Virus record (IMG/VR): IMGVR_UViG_3300035070_000425
Location: 1-28,771 of that record
Length of the DNA stretch: 28,771 bases
Reading direction: 5' to 3' (one strand)
From: a virus
Positions within the stretch are counted from its first letter, which is position 1; each line of letters starts with the position of its first letter. Positions 16,094 to 23,545 of this stretch are shown in pieces. Made by a program: the position numbers and the translations under genes. The notes beneath the pieces are model-generated. The model did no database searches. It was not told where the DNA came from and was given only the letters and a program-made list of their open reading frames with translations.

Positions 16094-16352
16094 TTTCGTT
16101 CTCCGTGTTGTTTTCTTCTGTGGTGTCTTCTTCGTGCTCTTCGTGCTCTTCGTGCTCTTCATGGCGCAGAAGTGCGGTAACGACTGCGGCCATATTAAAC
16201 CGGTAGGTGTTACCTACCCGAATGTATGTAGTTGGCGGGATGTGCCCCCTACGTACCCACCCCCGCACCGTAGCCAGAGAGATGTGTAGTTTGCGCGCTA
16301 CCTCATCAATTGGCACGTACTCGATGTCCAGATCGTCGGTAGATGGTTCCAT
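16086..16352 (-). CDS. Excisionase/MerR-like helix-turn-helix protein with HEE repeat tail
   Basis: 88 aa. Residues about 12-60 (YVPIDEVARKLHISLATVRG, then WVRRGHIPPTTYIRVGNTYR) are a typical winged HTH of the excisionase/HTH_17 type, which binds DNA as a small regulator or architectural factor. The tail is HEEHEEHEEHEE followed by an acidic Asn/Glu stretch, encoded by 9-bp repeats. The start has AAGGAGAAA before the ATG and overlaps the upstream stop (TAATG). It could be a recombination directionality factor or an operon regulator. No integrase is visible in the window, so an excisionase role is not supported beyond the fold. Confidence 0.8.
   Translation of the reverse strand: MEPSTDDLDIEYVPIDEVARKLHISLATVRGWVRRGHIPPTTYIRVGNTYRFNMAAVVTALLRHEEHEEHEEHEEDTTEENNTENENG
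16131..16157. repeat. Three perfect 9-bp tandem repeats (TTCGTGCTC)
   Basis: The repeats encode HEE units in the HTH protein; a fourth HEE is encoded by degenerate flanking copies. In another frame the same bases encode KSTKSTKST, which creates a false N-terminal extension of the next gene. Slippage could change the copy number without shifting the frame. Confidence 0.9.
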
Positions 16353-16747
16353 TATTTTCTCCTTATTGAGATTGTGTATTCAGATTCGACGTTTAACCCT
16401 GGTGGTAGTATGTCTGGGTTCTCTGCCAGAAACTCCTTCACCGCAGTTTGATTAAGACGTTTCTCTAGGAACTCGGGTACCCCGTGCGACACTACAAAGC
16501 TGTGCATGGAGCCCCAATCGCTAGTCCAATACCGCTTCTTCTGTGTGCGGTAGAACACCCCAGCGTCAGTTCGTACGCTATCAATGTCGTTGTCTTTGCA
16601 GAACTGCAGGAGAGACATCTTGATCTTATCCTGTTGCCCCTTGAGCCCATCGTCCTGTGTCTTGAATGTGGTCGCCAGCTCCTGGCGCTGAGCGCGTATG
16701 TTTATATATGCCTTGGTCAACTTACCAAGGCGCGACCTCTCTTCCAT
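16352..16747 (-). CDS. Small replication-module protein, coiled-coil N-terminus (function unknown)
   Basis: 131 aa. The first 50 residues are charged and probably coiled-coil (RSRLGKLTKAYINIRAQRQE). The C-terminal part has a compact domain with YRTQKKRYWTSDWGSMHSFV, LEKRLNQTAVKEFL and PPGLNVESEYTISIRRK. From memory this C-terminal pattern recurs in uncharacterised phage proteins located between helicase and ssDNA-binding genes; it also recalls Gam-like host-nuclease inhibitors by layout, but I see no decisive motif. The stop overlaps the next start (TAATG). A possible leftward promoter lies just upstream (16779-16807). Confidence 0.75.
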   Translation of the reverse strand: MEERSRLGKLTKAYINIRAQRQELATTFKTQDDGLKGQQDKIKMSLLQFCKDNDIDSVRTDAGVFYRTQKKRYWTSDWGSMHSFVVSHGVPEFLEKRLNQTAVKEFLAENPDILPPGLNVESEYTISIRRK

Positions 16748-16778
16748 CGTGCCTACCCTGTTTTATTGCGATTGGCTA

Positions 16779-16807
16779 ACTTTAGTGTAGTAAGACACCC
16801 TAGTCAA
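16779..16807 (-). promoter_or_regulatory. Candidate sigma70-type promoter reading left
   Basis: On the minus strand TTGACT (16807-16802) is separated by 17 bases from TAAAGT (16784-16779). It sits in the 52-bp gap after the SNF2 helicase gene, and its -35 overlaps the last helicase codons. It would drive the 131-aa, HTH, ssDNA-binding and primase genes. The -10 is weak (4 of 6). Confidence 0.4.
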
Positions 16808-18335
16808 GCAATTCGTTATATAAATCTATAATTTTTGTGTGTACATCAATTCTCGCATCCAATAGTTTATATACGTGCTGCTCCGCCGGGGAGCCATAAA
16901 GCTGCACCACCGTGCATTTGTTGACTTGTCCCGCCCGGTGTACACGTGCGTTGGCCTGCGAGTATACCTCCAGGGAGCTGGTCGGAGCCCACCAAACAAC
17001 GGTATCGGCGGCGGTTAGCGTTACGCCGTGCGCTGCGGCGGCGGGTTGTATAACTAGGACGCGGGGGTCTTGCTGAGTTTGGAAACGCCTGAACGCATCA
17101 GTACGTTTCGCAGCGGTCACACTACCCTGAATGATCTCGTTGGTTATTCCATCGGCGGATAGTTTCTCAGAGAGTAGGGATATAGCGTGCCGAAAAGGTA
17201 CAAACACAAGTACCTTGCCCCTAGCTTCTTGGACGGACTCCATAAGCACGTTATATCGGTTCTTTATGTCGAACTCTAACGCATCCCCTTCGTCCGTATA
17301 CACAGCTCCCGCAGATATCTGCAGGAGCTTATTCATGTTAACAGCCGCGTTTACGGCGGTAACTTCTTCTCCTGCGGCCTGCATCACCATCCTAGTCTTG
17401 AGCTCTTTGTAATACTTCTTTTGTTGGGGGGTGAGTTCCACCTTCCGTTTGGTGTAAACCATCTCCGGTAGGTCCAGGCACTCTTCCTTGGTGAACCGTA
17501 TAGCGGGGCGGAGGGCATTGAACACGATGTCGGTGGCGGTATCTTTTACCGCCCACTTGAACCTAGTCACTTTGTACATAACTTGGTCGCGGAACGAGCC
17601 GAAGAATTTCGGCACCGCTGTAGCGTTGACGAGTTTAGCTAGGCCGTAGGCGTCAAGAGGACTCTGGGCTGCGGGGGTTCCCGTCATCATCCACAACCAC
17701 GTATCTTTACCCAGTAGTTTATTCAACGCTTTCCAACGTTTGGTCTGTGCGTTCTTATAGTGTGTAGCCTCATCTACAATAACTAAGTCGAAGCCTGCGG
17801 CAGCAATATCGTCAGATACGATATCCACACCGTCATAGTTTATAATGACGTACTGAGCGCCACCGTTGATTACCTTTTGTCGTTTGTTCTTTGCCCCGTA
17901 GGCGACATCCACCGTACGGTGCATAGCAAACGTAAATAGGTCAGCACGCCACGCCGAGTCCATAATGGACAGCGGGCATATGACAAGCACGCGGTTGATG
18001 ACGCCTTGTGACAAGAGAAAATCAGAAGCCCATATCGCGCTGGCGGTTTTACCGGTGCCCTGTTCGTTGAAACAAAAAGCCTTCCGATGCTTAGTTAAGA
18101 ACTCAGCCGTAGTCTTCTGGTGCTCGAAGGGTTTGTACGTTCCTGACCACTGGTATTGTCCCTTGATAGGTGACGGAACGTCTATGTTCAGGCTCTTTAA
18201 TGTGAGGGTCTCCTCTACCCCCCACTTCACAAGCACCTCGTTAGCGCCTACAGCCTTGCTGTTAGGCACCACACTTGTAACTTTGTTTGGGTGTCTAAGG
18301 TTTAGTAGTAGCGCCTTGTTGTTGACGACCTGCAT
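16800..18335 (-). CDS. SNF2-family DNA helicase/translocase
   Basis: 511 aa, close to the usual length of phage SNF2 helicases. Visible motifs in order: Q-like EHQK (71-74), Walker A NEQGTGKTAS (90-99), Ia VLVICPLSIMDSAW, DEAH-type box VDEATHYKN (187-195), III MMTGTPAAQSP (217-227), then helicase domain 2 with VLVFVPFRHAISLLSEKL and motif VI SQANARVHRAGQ. It should translocate on duplex DNA using ATP, in phage replication or recombination. CCAAGGAGAACTACA precedes the ATG. SNF2 genes lie next to VRR-NUC, PolA and Cas4-like genes in many siphophage replication modules, as here. All key ATPase residues are present. Confidence 0.93.
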   Translation of the reverse strand: MQVVNNKALLLNLRHPNKVTSVVPNSKAVGANEVLVKWGVEETLTLKSLNIDVPSPIKGQYQWSGTYKPFEHQKTTAEFLTKHRKAFCFNEQGTGKTASAIWASDFLLSQGVINRVLVICPLSIMDSAWRADLFTFAMHRTVDVAYGAKNKRQKVINGGAQYVIINYDGVDIVSDDIAAAGFDLVIVDEATHYKNAQTKRWKALNKLLGKDTWLWMMTGTPAAQSPLDAYGLAKLVNATAVPKFFGSFRDQVMYKVTRFKWAVKDTATDIVFNALRPAIRFTKEECLDLPEMVYTKRKVELTPQQKKYYKELKTRMVMQAAGEEVTAVNAAVNMNKLLQISAGAVYTDEGDALEFDIKNRYNVLMESVQEARGKVLVFVPFRHAISLLSEKLSADGITNEIIQGSVTAAKRTDAFRRFQTQQDPRVLVIQPAAAAHGVTLTAADTVVWWAPTSSLEVYSQANARVHRAGQVNKCTVVQLYGSPAEQHVYKLLDARIDVHTKIIDLYNELLD

Positions 18336-18360
18336 TGTAGTTCTCCTTGGTGTTCATGGC

Positions 18361-18675
18361 TTAGACCTTTCTGGTCTTTCTTTTTGTGCCCTTGCTTTTT
18401 GGACCCTTGCTTAGCGCCCCTCCGGCAGCGCGGTTACGGGTACGGCTCTGCACAGTCACCCCGTCTTTGTTGGTGCCTCCACGCGATAGGGGTTTCCTGT
18501 GGGCCACATCTTTACCTTCGCGCTTGTCAGCTTTGCCGTTCTTGTTGGCGTCCGCGCCTGTCTTATCCATAGCGCGGCGCGCGCGTTGCCGCTCCATACG
18601 GTCAGGGTGTTCGCCCCGCGCCTGCTGTTGCGCGTACTCTTTTTTGTAAGGACGCTTGGTTTTCTTATATGCCAC
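18361..18675 (-). CDS. Small basic HNH-like protein
   Basis: 104 aa, very rich in Lys and Arg. It starts with GTG18675 (GGGAG six bases upstream), sharing one base with the preceding stop. Residues about 55-82 read GKDVAHRKPLSRGGTNKDGV then TVQSRTRNRAAGG, resembling the core of HNH endonucleases (D-H...PLSKGG.N....L...N). The first catalytic His and the Cys pairs of the usual HNH fold are missing, so it may be a reduced nuclease or a DNA-binding protein derived from one. A stretch DADANKNGKAD-like (ADANKNGKADKREG) precedes it. The C-terminal Lys/Gly tail would bind nucleic acid. Activity is uncertain. Confidence 0.7.
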   Translation of the reverse strand: MAYKKTKRPYKKEYAQQQARGEHPDRMERQRARRAMDKTGADANKNGKADKREGKDVAHRKPLSRGGTNKDGVTVQSRTRNRAAGGALSKGPKSKGTKRKTRKV

Positions 18676-19346
18676 TAGTTTCTCCCGTTATGAGGACATT
18701 CCAATACAGCGCAGTGTTGACGGCACAGTCCACTAGGTCGTGGGTTCCATACACCCGTCGCCAACGCCTTCTCCATTCTAGCATAGTTTGTCAGCCATTT
18801 CTTCCATAAGGCGGGGGCGGTAGCGCTTTGGTAGCTATCCTTTACGAGGGCCTTAGCGATGACAAACAGTAGCCCCGCGTTGACCTTCTTCACCTGCGGG
18901 AAGTGTTTGAATGTGGCTAACGCCATCAACTCCAACTGTCCGGTGTCTGCATACCGGGCGGACTTACCTGTCTTGTAGTCCACTACCCATGCCGTATCGT
19001 CGTTGATGATGATTAAATCCGCGATACCACGGAACCATACGTCGTCAGCGAAGAACTCACAGGGCTCTAGGTTCTCTGTCACACCTAACTTGTACTCACA
19101 CAGCTTCTCACCGGGCATATTCTTTAGCCGTGTGAGCGCGTCCTCCACGAAATCAAACTTCTTTGGTATAGGCGTGTCATCGCGCATAAAGTTCTCAGCA
19201 GCCTCATGGAACAGGGTGCCATACAGCATCGCCTCAGTCTCTTTGTCTTGGTACTCTTTAGTTATCTTCATGTGGTAGAACTGCTTCGGGCATTGCTCGA
19301 AGGCTTTGATCTTACTGAAGGACCAAGGCGATACGCTATATGTCAT
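18675..19346 (-). CDS. Cas4-like PD-(D/E)XK exonuclease with Fe-S cysteines
   Basis: 223 aa. The active site reads H47 (TLFHEAAE), D110 (RGIADLII), D123-x-K125 (VVDYKTGK) and Q137 (GQLELMA), the RecB/Cas4 arrangement of PD-(D/E)XK nucleases. One cysteine near the N-terminus (C19 in EQCPKQFY) and three near the end (C208, C212, C217) match the four-cysteine [4Fe-4S] pattern of Cas4/AddB. Phage members are probably 5'-3' ssDNA exonucleases for recombination and end processing. The ATG overlaps the polymerase stop by four bases. No cas1 or CRISPR array is present, so a replication role is favoured, but spacer-acquisition interference cannot be excluded. Confidence 0.88.
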   Translation of the reverse strand: MTYSVSPWSFSKIKAFEQCPKQFYHMKITKEYQDKETEAMLYGTLFHEAAENFMRDDTPIPKKFDFVEDALTRLKNMPGEKLCEYKLGVTENLEPCEFFADDVWFRGIADLIIINDDTAWVVDYKTGKSARYADTGQLELMALATFKHFPQVKKVNAGLLFVIAKALVKDSYQSATAPALWKKWLTNYARMEKALATGVWNPRPSGLCRQHCAVLECPHNGRN

Positions 19347-21169
19347 TCACAGTCTCCATAGGATTTCCCAACTCCGGCTTCGCAATCAACAGGGAGGCCC
19401 TTGGCCCAGTCGGGCACTGCGCGCATACATTGCTCCACGTATGTCTTAGCTTCCTCCACGTCTGCGTCGGGTACGCAGCATACTATGGAATCGTGCACAG
19501 TTAGAACGACCTTGTAGCGTTTCGCTACATCCAGCATCTGCTCGCCTATGATGCAGCGAGCTATGGCTTGGCATACGTTCTCGACGACCTTGCCACCGTA
19601 TATCCGGGTCCGGCCCCGTCTAGTCCTGTAGCTGTATTCGTATCCTTTGTCTGTCTGCTCCGCGCTCAAATCGCTGTAGCGTAGCAGTAATCCAGACGGT
19701 AGCCGGAGCGCTGATTCGTCGGGCACTGACTCTATCAAATCTCCCACGCCCAGGGGGGTCGCGTCGCCTCGTTCCAACGTAGCGATGGTGTTCTGCGCAT
19801 CACGCCATAACCTGTGTATCTGGTAGTTGGCGCTCCGGTAGATATCTATAACGCGCCGTGCCTCGTCTAGGTCCATGTCAAACCCAAAGTTCTTCAGTTG
19901 CTCCTTAAAACGTACAGCGCCCATACCGTACCCAGCCCCCAAGATTGTTGTCTTACCAACAAACCTTTGGTCTTTGTTTACGTCTTCCTCGTCCACCCCA
20001 TAGATGCGGCTAGCCATCTGTTTGTAGACGTCTTCCTTGTTAGCGAACGCGGTAACTAGGTCTTCCTGCTCCGCAAGCCACGCCAATACGCGCGCCTCGA
20101 TCTGAGAAGAGTCCGCCTCGACTATAGTGTAGCCGTCTGGCGCGACGATGCTGCGTTTGAGGGCCTTAGCATTGGGACCACGCGACGGCAGGTTCTGTAG
20201 ATTTATCTTGTCGTCCCCGCCCCAACGACCTGTGTGCGCGGCGTAGTACCTAACCGGAACCGGCAGTAACCCACGCTTAGCGATGTCGATGAAACGCTGT
20301 GTCCTTGTCTCTTCCAACGTGCTTTTAACACCAAGCCTAGCAGTGACGGCGGTTTGCACTCTTACGTCCGCGTGCTCAGTCAATGCCTTGAACGCTTCAT
20401 CCGACTTAGCGAACGCGAAGGTTTCTTTACCTGTGGTTGGGCTCACTTTCATGGGCGGCTCTACGCCGAAAGCACGTAGTATATCCGCGAACTTTGGGTT
20501 GCTCATGAGGTCCGCGCGTTCGATGTTCGCGTCACGGAGTAGGTTATCCTTAACGTCCTTCGTGTAGGCTAAGTGTCCTTCCAGCAGCCCCATGTCTAGG
20601 TCCAGGGTGGGCTCTATGTACATCCGTAACGTAAGGTCAATGAGCTTCAGCTCCTTGCGAGGGAACCCTACGGACATACGTTTGAATAGTTCGTAGGCCA
20701 GATCGACGTCGTTTACGCAGTAGGCCCCGTATCTAGCTAGTTCACCGCTCGTAAAATCTGTCCGGTGCTTTCCGATGGCGGCGGCGACTTCTGTGCCTTT
20801 AGCTCCGATGTCGTACCTTCCAGCAAGCGCTTTGAGACTTGAACTGTCTTCCACCCCATGTACAGCACGGGACATACACAGAGTATCGGCATAAGCCCGA
20901 GGACGAATACCATAGCGCCAACTAAGAATGGCACCATCAAACATAGTGTTATGAGCAAGTACCATAGCCTCATCCAGATTGAGTGCTTGTAGTTGCGTCT
21001 TGATGTGTTTGTGTGTTCCACTAATCCACTCCGTTTCCCTGTTGTTTACCTTGACCGCCACTCCGACTACCTCGAAGCGGCGATCCCGGATATACTCCTC
21101 CGTCGTTAGTTTACGTAAGGAGTAATCCTTGTCGTAGTACGTCTCAAAATCTAGCGTTACGAAGTCCAT
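19343..21169 (-). CDS. polA: Family A DNA polymerase with 3'-5' exonuclease
   Basis: 608 aa from ATG21169, two bases after the previous stop; the longer frame begins at TTG and overlaps the upstream gene. The DEDD exonuclease is intact: D7-x-E9 (TLDFET), HNTMFD (N74, D78) and YCVNDVD (D154). Polymerase motifs: HTGRWGG (312-318), motif A EADSSQIEAR (351-360, D353), O-helix QRFVGKTTILGAGYG (R402, K406, Y414) and motif C TVHDS (D560). The residue equivalent to E. coli Phe762 is Leu410, and the usual HDE of motif C is HDS. There is no 5'-3' nuclease domain, as in most phage PolA proteins. It should be the main replicase, with proofreading, working with the primase-helicase and SNF2 protein. Confidence 0.95.
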   Translation of the reverse strand: MDFVTLDFETYYDKDYSLRKLTTEEYIRDRRFEVVGVAVKVNNRETEWISGTHKHIKTQLQALNLDEAMVLAHNTMFDGAILSWRYGIRPRAYADTLCMSRAVHGVEDSSSLKALAGRYDIGAKGTEVAAAIGKHRTDFTSGELARYGAYCVNDVDLAYELFKRMSVGFPRKELKLIDLTLRMYIEPTLDLDMGLLEGHLAYTKDVKDNLLRDANIERADLMSNPKFADILRAFGVEPPMKVSPTTGKETFAFAKSDEAFKALTEHADVRVQTAVTARLGVKSTLEETRTQRFIDIAKRGLLPVPVRYYAAHTGRWGGDDKINLQNLPSRGPNAKALKRSIVAPDGYTIVEADSSQIEARVLAWLAEQEDLVTAFANKEDVYKQMASRIYGVDEEDVNKDQRFVGKTTILGAGYGMGAVRFKEQLKNFGFDMDLDEARRVIDIYRSANYQIHRLWRDAQNTIATLERGDATPLGVGDLIESVPDESALRLPSGLLLRYSDLSAEQTDKGYEYSYRTRRGRTRIYGGKVVENVCQAIARCIIGEQMLDVAKRYKVVLTVHDSIVCCVPDADVEEAKTYVEQCMRAVPDWAKGLPVDCEAGVGKSYGDCE

Positions 21170-21171
21170 CG

Positions 21172-21498
21172 CTAGGCCCCCTCGCGCTGGGATAGCTCCC
21201 CACCACAAGCAAGATACCCGGCCCCATCTATATAGTTATCCAGGTGGTTTGATTGGCCATTCTTGATGCGCGCCAGTTTTAGCAACGTCATCATCACCGA
21301 TACGTCTACGGGCGTAACAGGTGTGCCAAGATGTGTGGACCAGTAGGTAGCAATCGTAGAGAAGTTATCCTCCATATTACCATGCGTGCTCGCACGATCC
21401 TTGGTTACGTACTCCTCGGCTGTACGAAGTACCGACGCTCGCCTAGATATTCTTGGGTCCAGGGGCGGGACGAATGGTAGTTCTAGTTGCTCACCCAT
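21172..21498 (-). CDS. DUF6378-like (MazG-like) phage protein
   Basis: 108 aa. The core RASTHGNMEDNFSTIATYWS followed by SVMMTLLKLARIKNG and DNYIDGAGYLACGGEL matches the small helical phage family annotated DUF6378, related in appearance to MazG-type nucleotide pyrophosphohydrolases. The Glu/Asp pattern (MEDN, LDNYIDG) could bind metal. The N-terminus is MGEQLELPF, whose QLELPF fits the hexapeptide beta-clamp-binding consensus QxxLxF. Translation is coupled to the upstream gene by an 8-nt ATGGGTGA overlap. A role in nucleotide-pool housekeeping next to the polymerase is inference. Confidence 0.8.
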   Translation of the reverse strand: MGEQLELPFVPPLDPRISRRASVLRTAEEYVTKDRASTHGNMEDNFSTIATYWSTHLGTPVTPVDVSVMMTLLKLARIKNGQSNHLDNYIDGAGYLACGGELSQREGA

Positions 21499-21862
21499 TA
21501 TTATTCCCCCCTGAGCGCCTTTTGGTACCTTCTTTGGCTGGGTCGGCAGATGCTATCTTCTCAGCGGCTGTTTTTGGCACAGTAAGCCACCCGTATTGAC
21601 CCACCGCACTCGCGCAGTGGCTGCACGTTTTGACGCTCCAGTTCATGCTGGAGATGGAGTGCTTAGTATGGCAGTGTGGGCAGTATATATCCCTACCCCC
21701 CGACGCCCTACAGTACCTCCAAATGCGTACGGCGTTCTTTGGTTTCGGGTGCGTCGTGTCCCGCGTAGCGGCGACTTGTGCTTGTGTTAGTACCGCCTTC
21801 TTAGGTGGTTCCGGCGCGGGTTTCGGGCCAAGTACCCTACGCGCCCAGTCGAATATACCCAT
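21491..21862 (-). CDS. Small zinc-ribbon protein (function unknown)
   Basis: 123 aa. The middle carries CPHCHTKHS and, 19 residues after CPHC, CSHC, giving C-x2-C...C-x2-C, a plausible zinc ribbon. The N-terminus is amphipathic (MGIFDWARRVLG), followed by a Pro/Lys linker; the C-terminus is basic and Gly/Asn-rich. The ATG follows CAAGGAGAAGACCA, the ribosome binding site style seen before many genes here. It lies between the VRR-NUC and DUF6378-like genes. A nucleic-acid-binding or transcription-factor role is possible, but no family is recognised. Confidence 0.75.
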   Translation of the reverse strand: MGIFDWARRVLGPKPAPEPPKKAVLTQAQVAATRDTTHPKPKNAVRIWRYCRASGGRDIYCPHCHTKHSISSMNWSVKTCSHCASAVGQYGWLTVPKTAAEKIASADPAKEGTKRRSGGNNNG

Positions 21863-21876
21863 TGGTCTTCTCCTTG

Positions 21877-22176
21877 TTAGTTTGTTTTTTTGTACCCACT
21901 GAACAACTGGGTTACGTCTTTCATGTTCTCCTCGTTGACCACTAGCGCTAAGCCGCCCGCGTCGGAGATATCACGTAGGTTCTTATCCTGTAGAGCCGTT
22001 GGTTTATTCTTTCCGGCCTTACACTCGATGCCGAAGAACACACCCTTCCAGCACCCAACGATATCGGGGACGCCACTACGTCCGTAACCCCCGGTAGCGG
22101 GAAAGAAATAGTATGCCTTCAACTCTTTGAGTTGGTTCACAACCACGCGCTTAACGCGATTCTCTGGTGTTGCCAT
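21877..22176 (-). CDS. VRR-NUC domain nuclease
   Basis: 99 aa from ATG22176, which has GGGAGG five bases upstream; a longer frame from 22194 lacks such a site. It is the minimal VRR-NUC fold of the PD-(D/E)XK superfamily: N-terminal E6 (TPENRVKR), GRSGVPDIVGCW (PD at 37-38), then IECKAGKNKPTALQ with E51-x-K53 and Q63. Stand-alone VRR-NUC proteins in phages are probably structure-specific nucleases acting on branched DNA such as Holliday junctions. It is encoded upstream of the polymerase in the same operon, as in many siphophage replication modules. The length is typical for the phage version. Confidence 0.92.
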   Translation of the reverse strand: MATPENRVKRVVVNQLKELKAYYFFPATGGYGRSGVPDIVGCWKGVFFGIECKAGKNKPTALQDKNLRDISDAGGLALVVNEENMKDVTQLFSGYKKTN

Positions 22177-22201
22177 GTAGTCCTCCCGTAGCAACTGGTA
22201 T

Positions 22202-22261
22202 CATGTGAGAAACTATCTGTCGTATATCCAGCATGTGAGAAACTATCTGTCGTATATCCAG
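22202..22261. repeat. Perfect 30-bp tandem duplication at the end of a gene
   Basis: Bases 22202-22231 and 22232-22261 are identical. On the minus strand each copy contains the codons WIYDR and a TAG stop, so the 3' end of the 109-codon gene is duplicated just beyond its own stop. The period is a multiple of three, so both copies are in frame. Confidence 0.97.
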
Positions 22262-22521
22262 AACGTGTTCTCATCCATTCTCCTACCCACCCCCAGTATC
22301 TCGGGGGTGGGCGGTGTGAAGCTGAGCATGGACAGCAGAGCCATCTTCTTTTGAATCCAGCTTGGTAGTTCTTGTACATCCTTATATATACGCTCTGGTC
22401 CAGCGTCAACGCTTTCTAAGCCAAAACGTATAACATAGACGCGTTTTGTGTGTGAGTTTATAAAAACACGATGTACTATGACGTCCGTCGACGTCTGCTG
22501 ATGTCCTCCTACGTCTATCAA
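22243..22521 (-). CDS. Small protein of unknown function, start uncertain
   Basis: About 92 aa from TTG22521, which has TGAGGGG nine bases upstream and lies after the previous stop. The frame stays open to a GTG at 22572, overlapping the upstream gene. No ATG is available except near the end. Visible features are VIVHRVFINSHTKRVYVIRF, a beta-hairpin-like stretch, and ERIYKDVQELPSWIQKKMAL, a helix. The C-terminus ENTFWIYDR ends at TAG within the first copy of a 30-bp tandem repeat. No family is recognised. It lies between the unrecognised 324-aa gene and VRR-NUC. Confidence 0.6.
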   Translation of the reverse strand: MIDVGGHQQTSTDVIVHRVFINSHTKRVYVIRFGLESVDAGPERIYKDVQELPSWIQKKMALLSMLSFTPPTPEILGVGRRMDENTFWIYDR

Positions 22522-22534
22522 TGTCTTATACCCC

Positions 22535-23509
22535 TCAGTCGGCGTAGACCAAGAATGAGGTTGCCCCCACACGTATACCTATGTCCTCCACGGGTTGATA
22601 TCGGTCGCATATAGATAACGCCCCAACGCGCGACATCTCTGAGTCTGTTAAGGGTACCGAGTAGGCACAAAAAGTATCGCTGTGACGGCGGTAATAGTAC
22701 GTATCGGGTTCCAAAGATATGCACACCTTGAAGGTATCGGGCGTGATGTACTTAACGTACAGCACGCGGGAGACTACCTTATCTAGCTCGTCGAGTGCCC
22801 GTTGCGCCCTGTCCAATTTACCCATGAATTCGGTTATCTCCTCCGTGATAAAGGTATAACCTGAGCGGTGTATGTGTAGAAGCTCCGTATTCAGGGCGGA
22901 CTCCAACTGCGCAGTCGTGAAGTTTTCTGTAGAGTAGCCGTAGCTACTCAATGAAAATCTGGCGTCGTTGAGGTTACTCCTGTGCCTGTCTGTATCCTTG
23001 TGAAACCATTGCCGTGGGCGCTGTGGTGTATTACGGCCCTCCAACGCCATATCCATATGCCAAATCTTCTCGGCCTCTTCACCGTCAAGTATGATTCGGG
23101 CGTGCCGTTTGACGTTAGTTATAAAGCTCCGTGGTATTGTGGTGGCTATTTCTTCATATTTCGGATTGTAATTGGCGTACTTGTGATTGCACACGCTAGG
23201 AGCTGAAGTCATGAACCTCGGGCTCCCTTCACCGTATTGCCAACGTACGTGGGCGGCGTCGATGGCGCAGCCATCGTAACCGATGTACACCACGTCTGTA
23301 TCATCGCCATAGACGCCATCGGTAAAGAACTTACAACGTAGTGCGGTCTGTATTTCTGCGAGCACCGAGAAGAAAACGGCATTACCCTCGGCAACGCTTA
23401 CTTCAAACGGTGTACAATCGGGTCGGGGGGTATTATGCGAATCGTCGGGCTTGGGCACCGCCCACTCCGTGAGGTCTTCTAGCATTGTATGTTGGTAGTT
23501 AGCGGACAT
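22535..23509 (-). CDS. Protein of unknown function, 324 aa
   Basis: 324 aa, no family recognised. The ATG follows CACAAGGAGAACACACC, a strong site, directly downstream of an 18-bp palindrome. The sequence is aromatic-rich and acidic, with DTDVVYIGYDGCAIDAAHVR, FITNVKRHARIILDGEEAEK and a helical region EEITEFMGKLDRAQRALDEL. No transmembrane segment, signal peptide or obvious catalytic motif is seen. The N-terminal half is beta-rich and the second half has a coiled-coil-like helix (about 220-250). Its place between the lysin and the replication genes does not point to a specific role. Confidence 0.75.
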   Translation of the reverse strand: MSANYQHTMLEDLTEWAVPKPDDSHNTPRPDCTPFEVSVAEGNAVFFSVLAEIQTALRCKFFTDGVYGDDTDVVYIGYDGCAIDAAHVRWQYGEGSPRFMTSAPSVCNHKYANYNPKYEEIATTIPRSFITNVKRHARIILDGEEAEKIWHMDMALEGRNTPQRPRQWFHKDTDRHRSNLNDARFSLSSYGYSTENFTTAQLESALNTELLHIHRSGYTFITEEITEFMGKLDRAQRALDELDKVVSRVLYVKYITPDTFKVCISLEPDTYYYRRHSDTFCAYSVPLTDSEMSRVGALSICDRYQPVEDIGIRVGATSFLVYAD

Positions 23510-23527
23510 GGTGTGTTCTCCTTGTGT

Positions 23528-23545
23528 GTTAGGGAGCTCCCTAAC
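23528..23545. repeat. 18-bp palindrome, copy 1
   Basis: GTTAGGGAGCTCCCTAAC, perfectly self-complementary. It lies between the 126-aa and 324-aa genes and supplies the TAG stop of the former (23543-23541). The AAGGAG site for the next gene follows at once. Confidence 0.97.

Noticed and set aside
16094-16162. N-terminal extension MKSTKSTKSTKK of the ssDNA-binding-type protein
   Set aside because: It is produced by the HEE-repeat codons of the HTH gene in another frame. ATG16093 has the ribosome binding site and the usual short overlap.
20737-21021. 94-codon frame with two membrane-like segments inside polA, a possible holin
   Set aside because: It is on the same strand but entirely inside the conserved exonuclease domain. 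There is no ribosome binding site before its start, and its hydrophobicity follows from the out-of-frame reading of polA.
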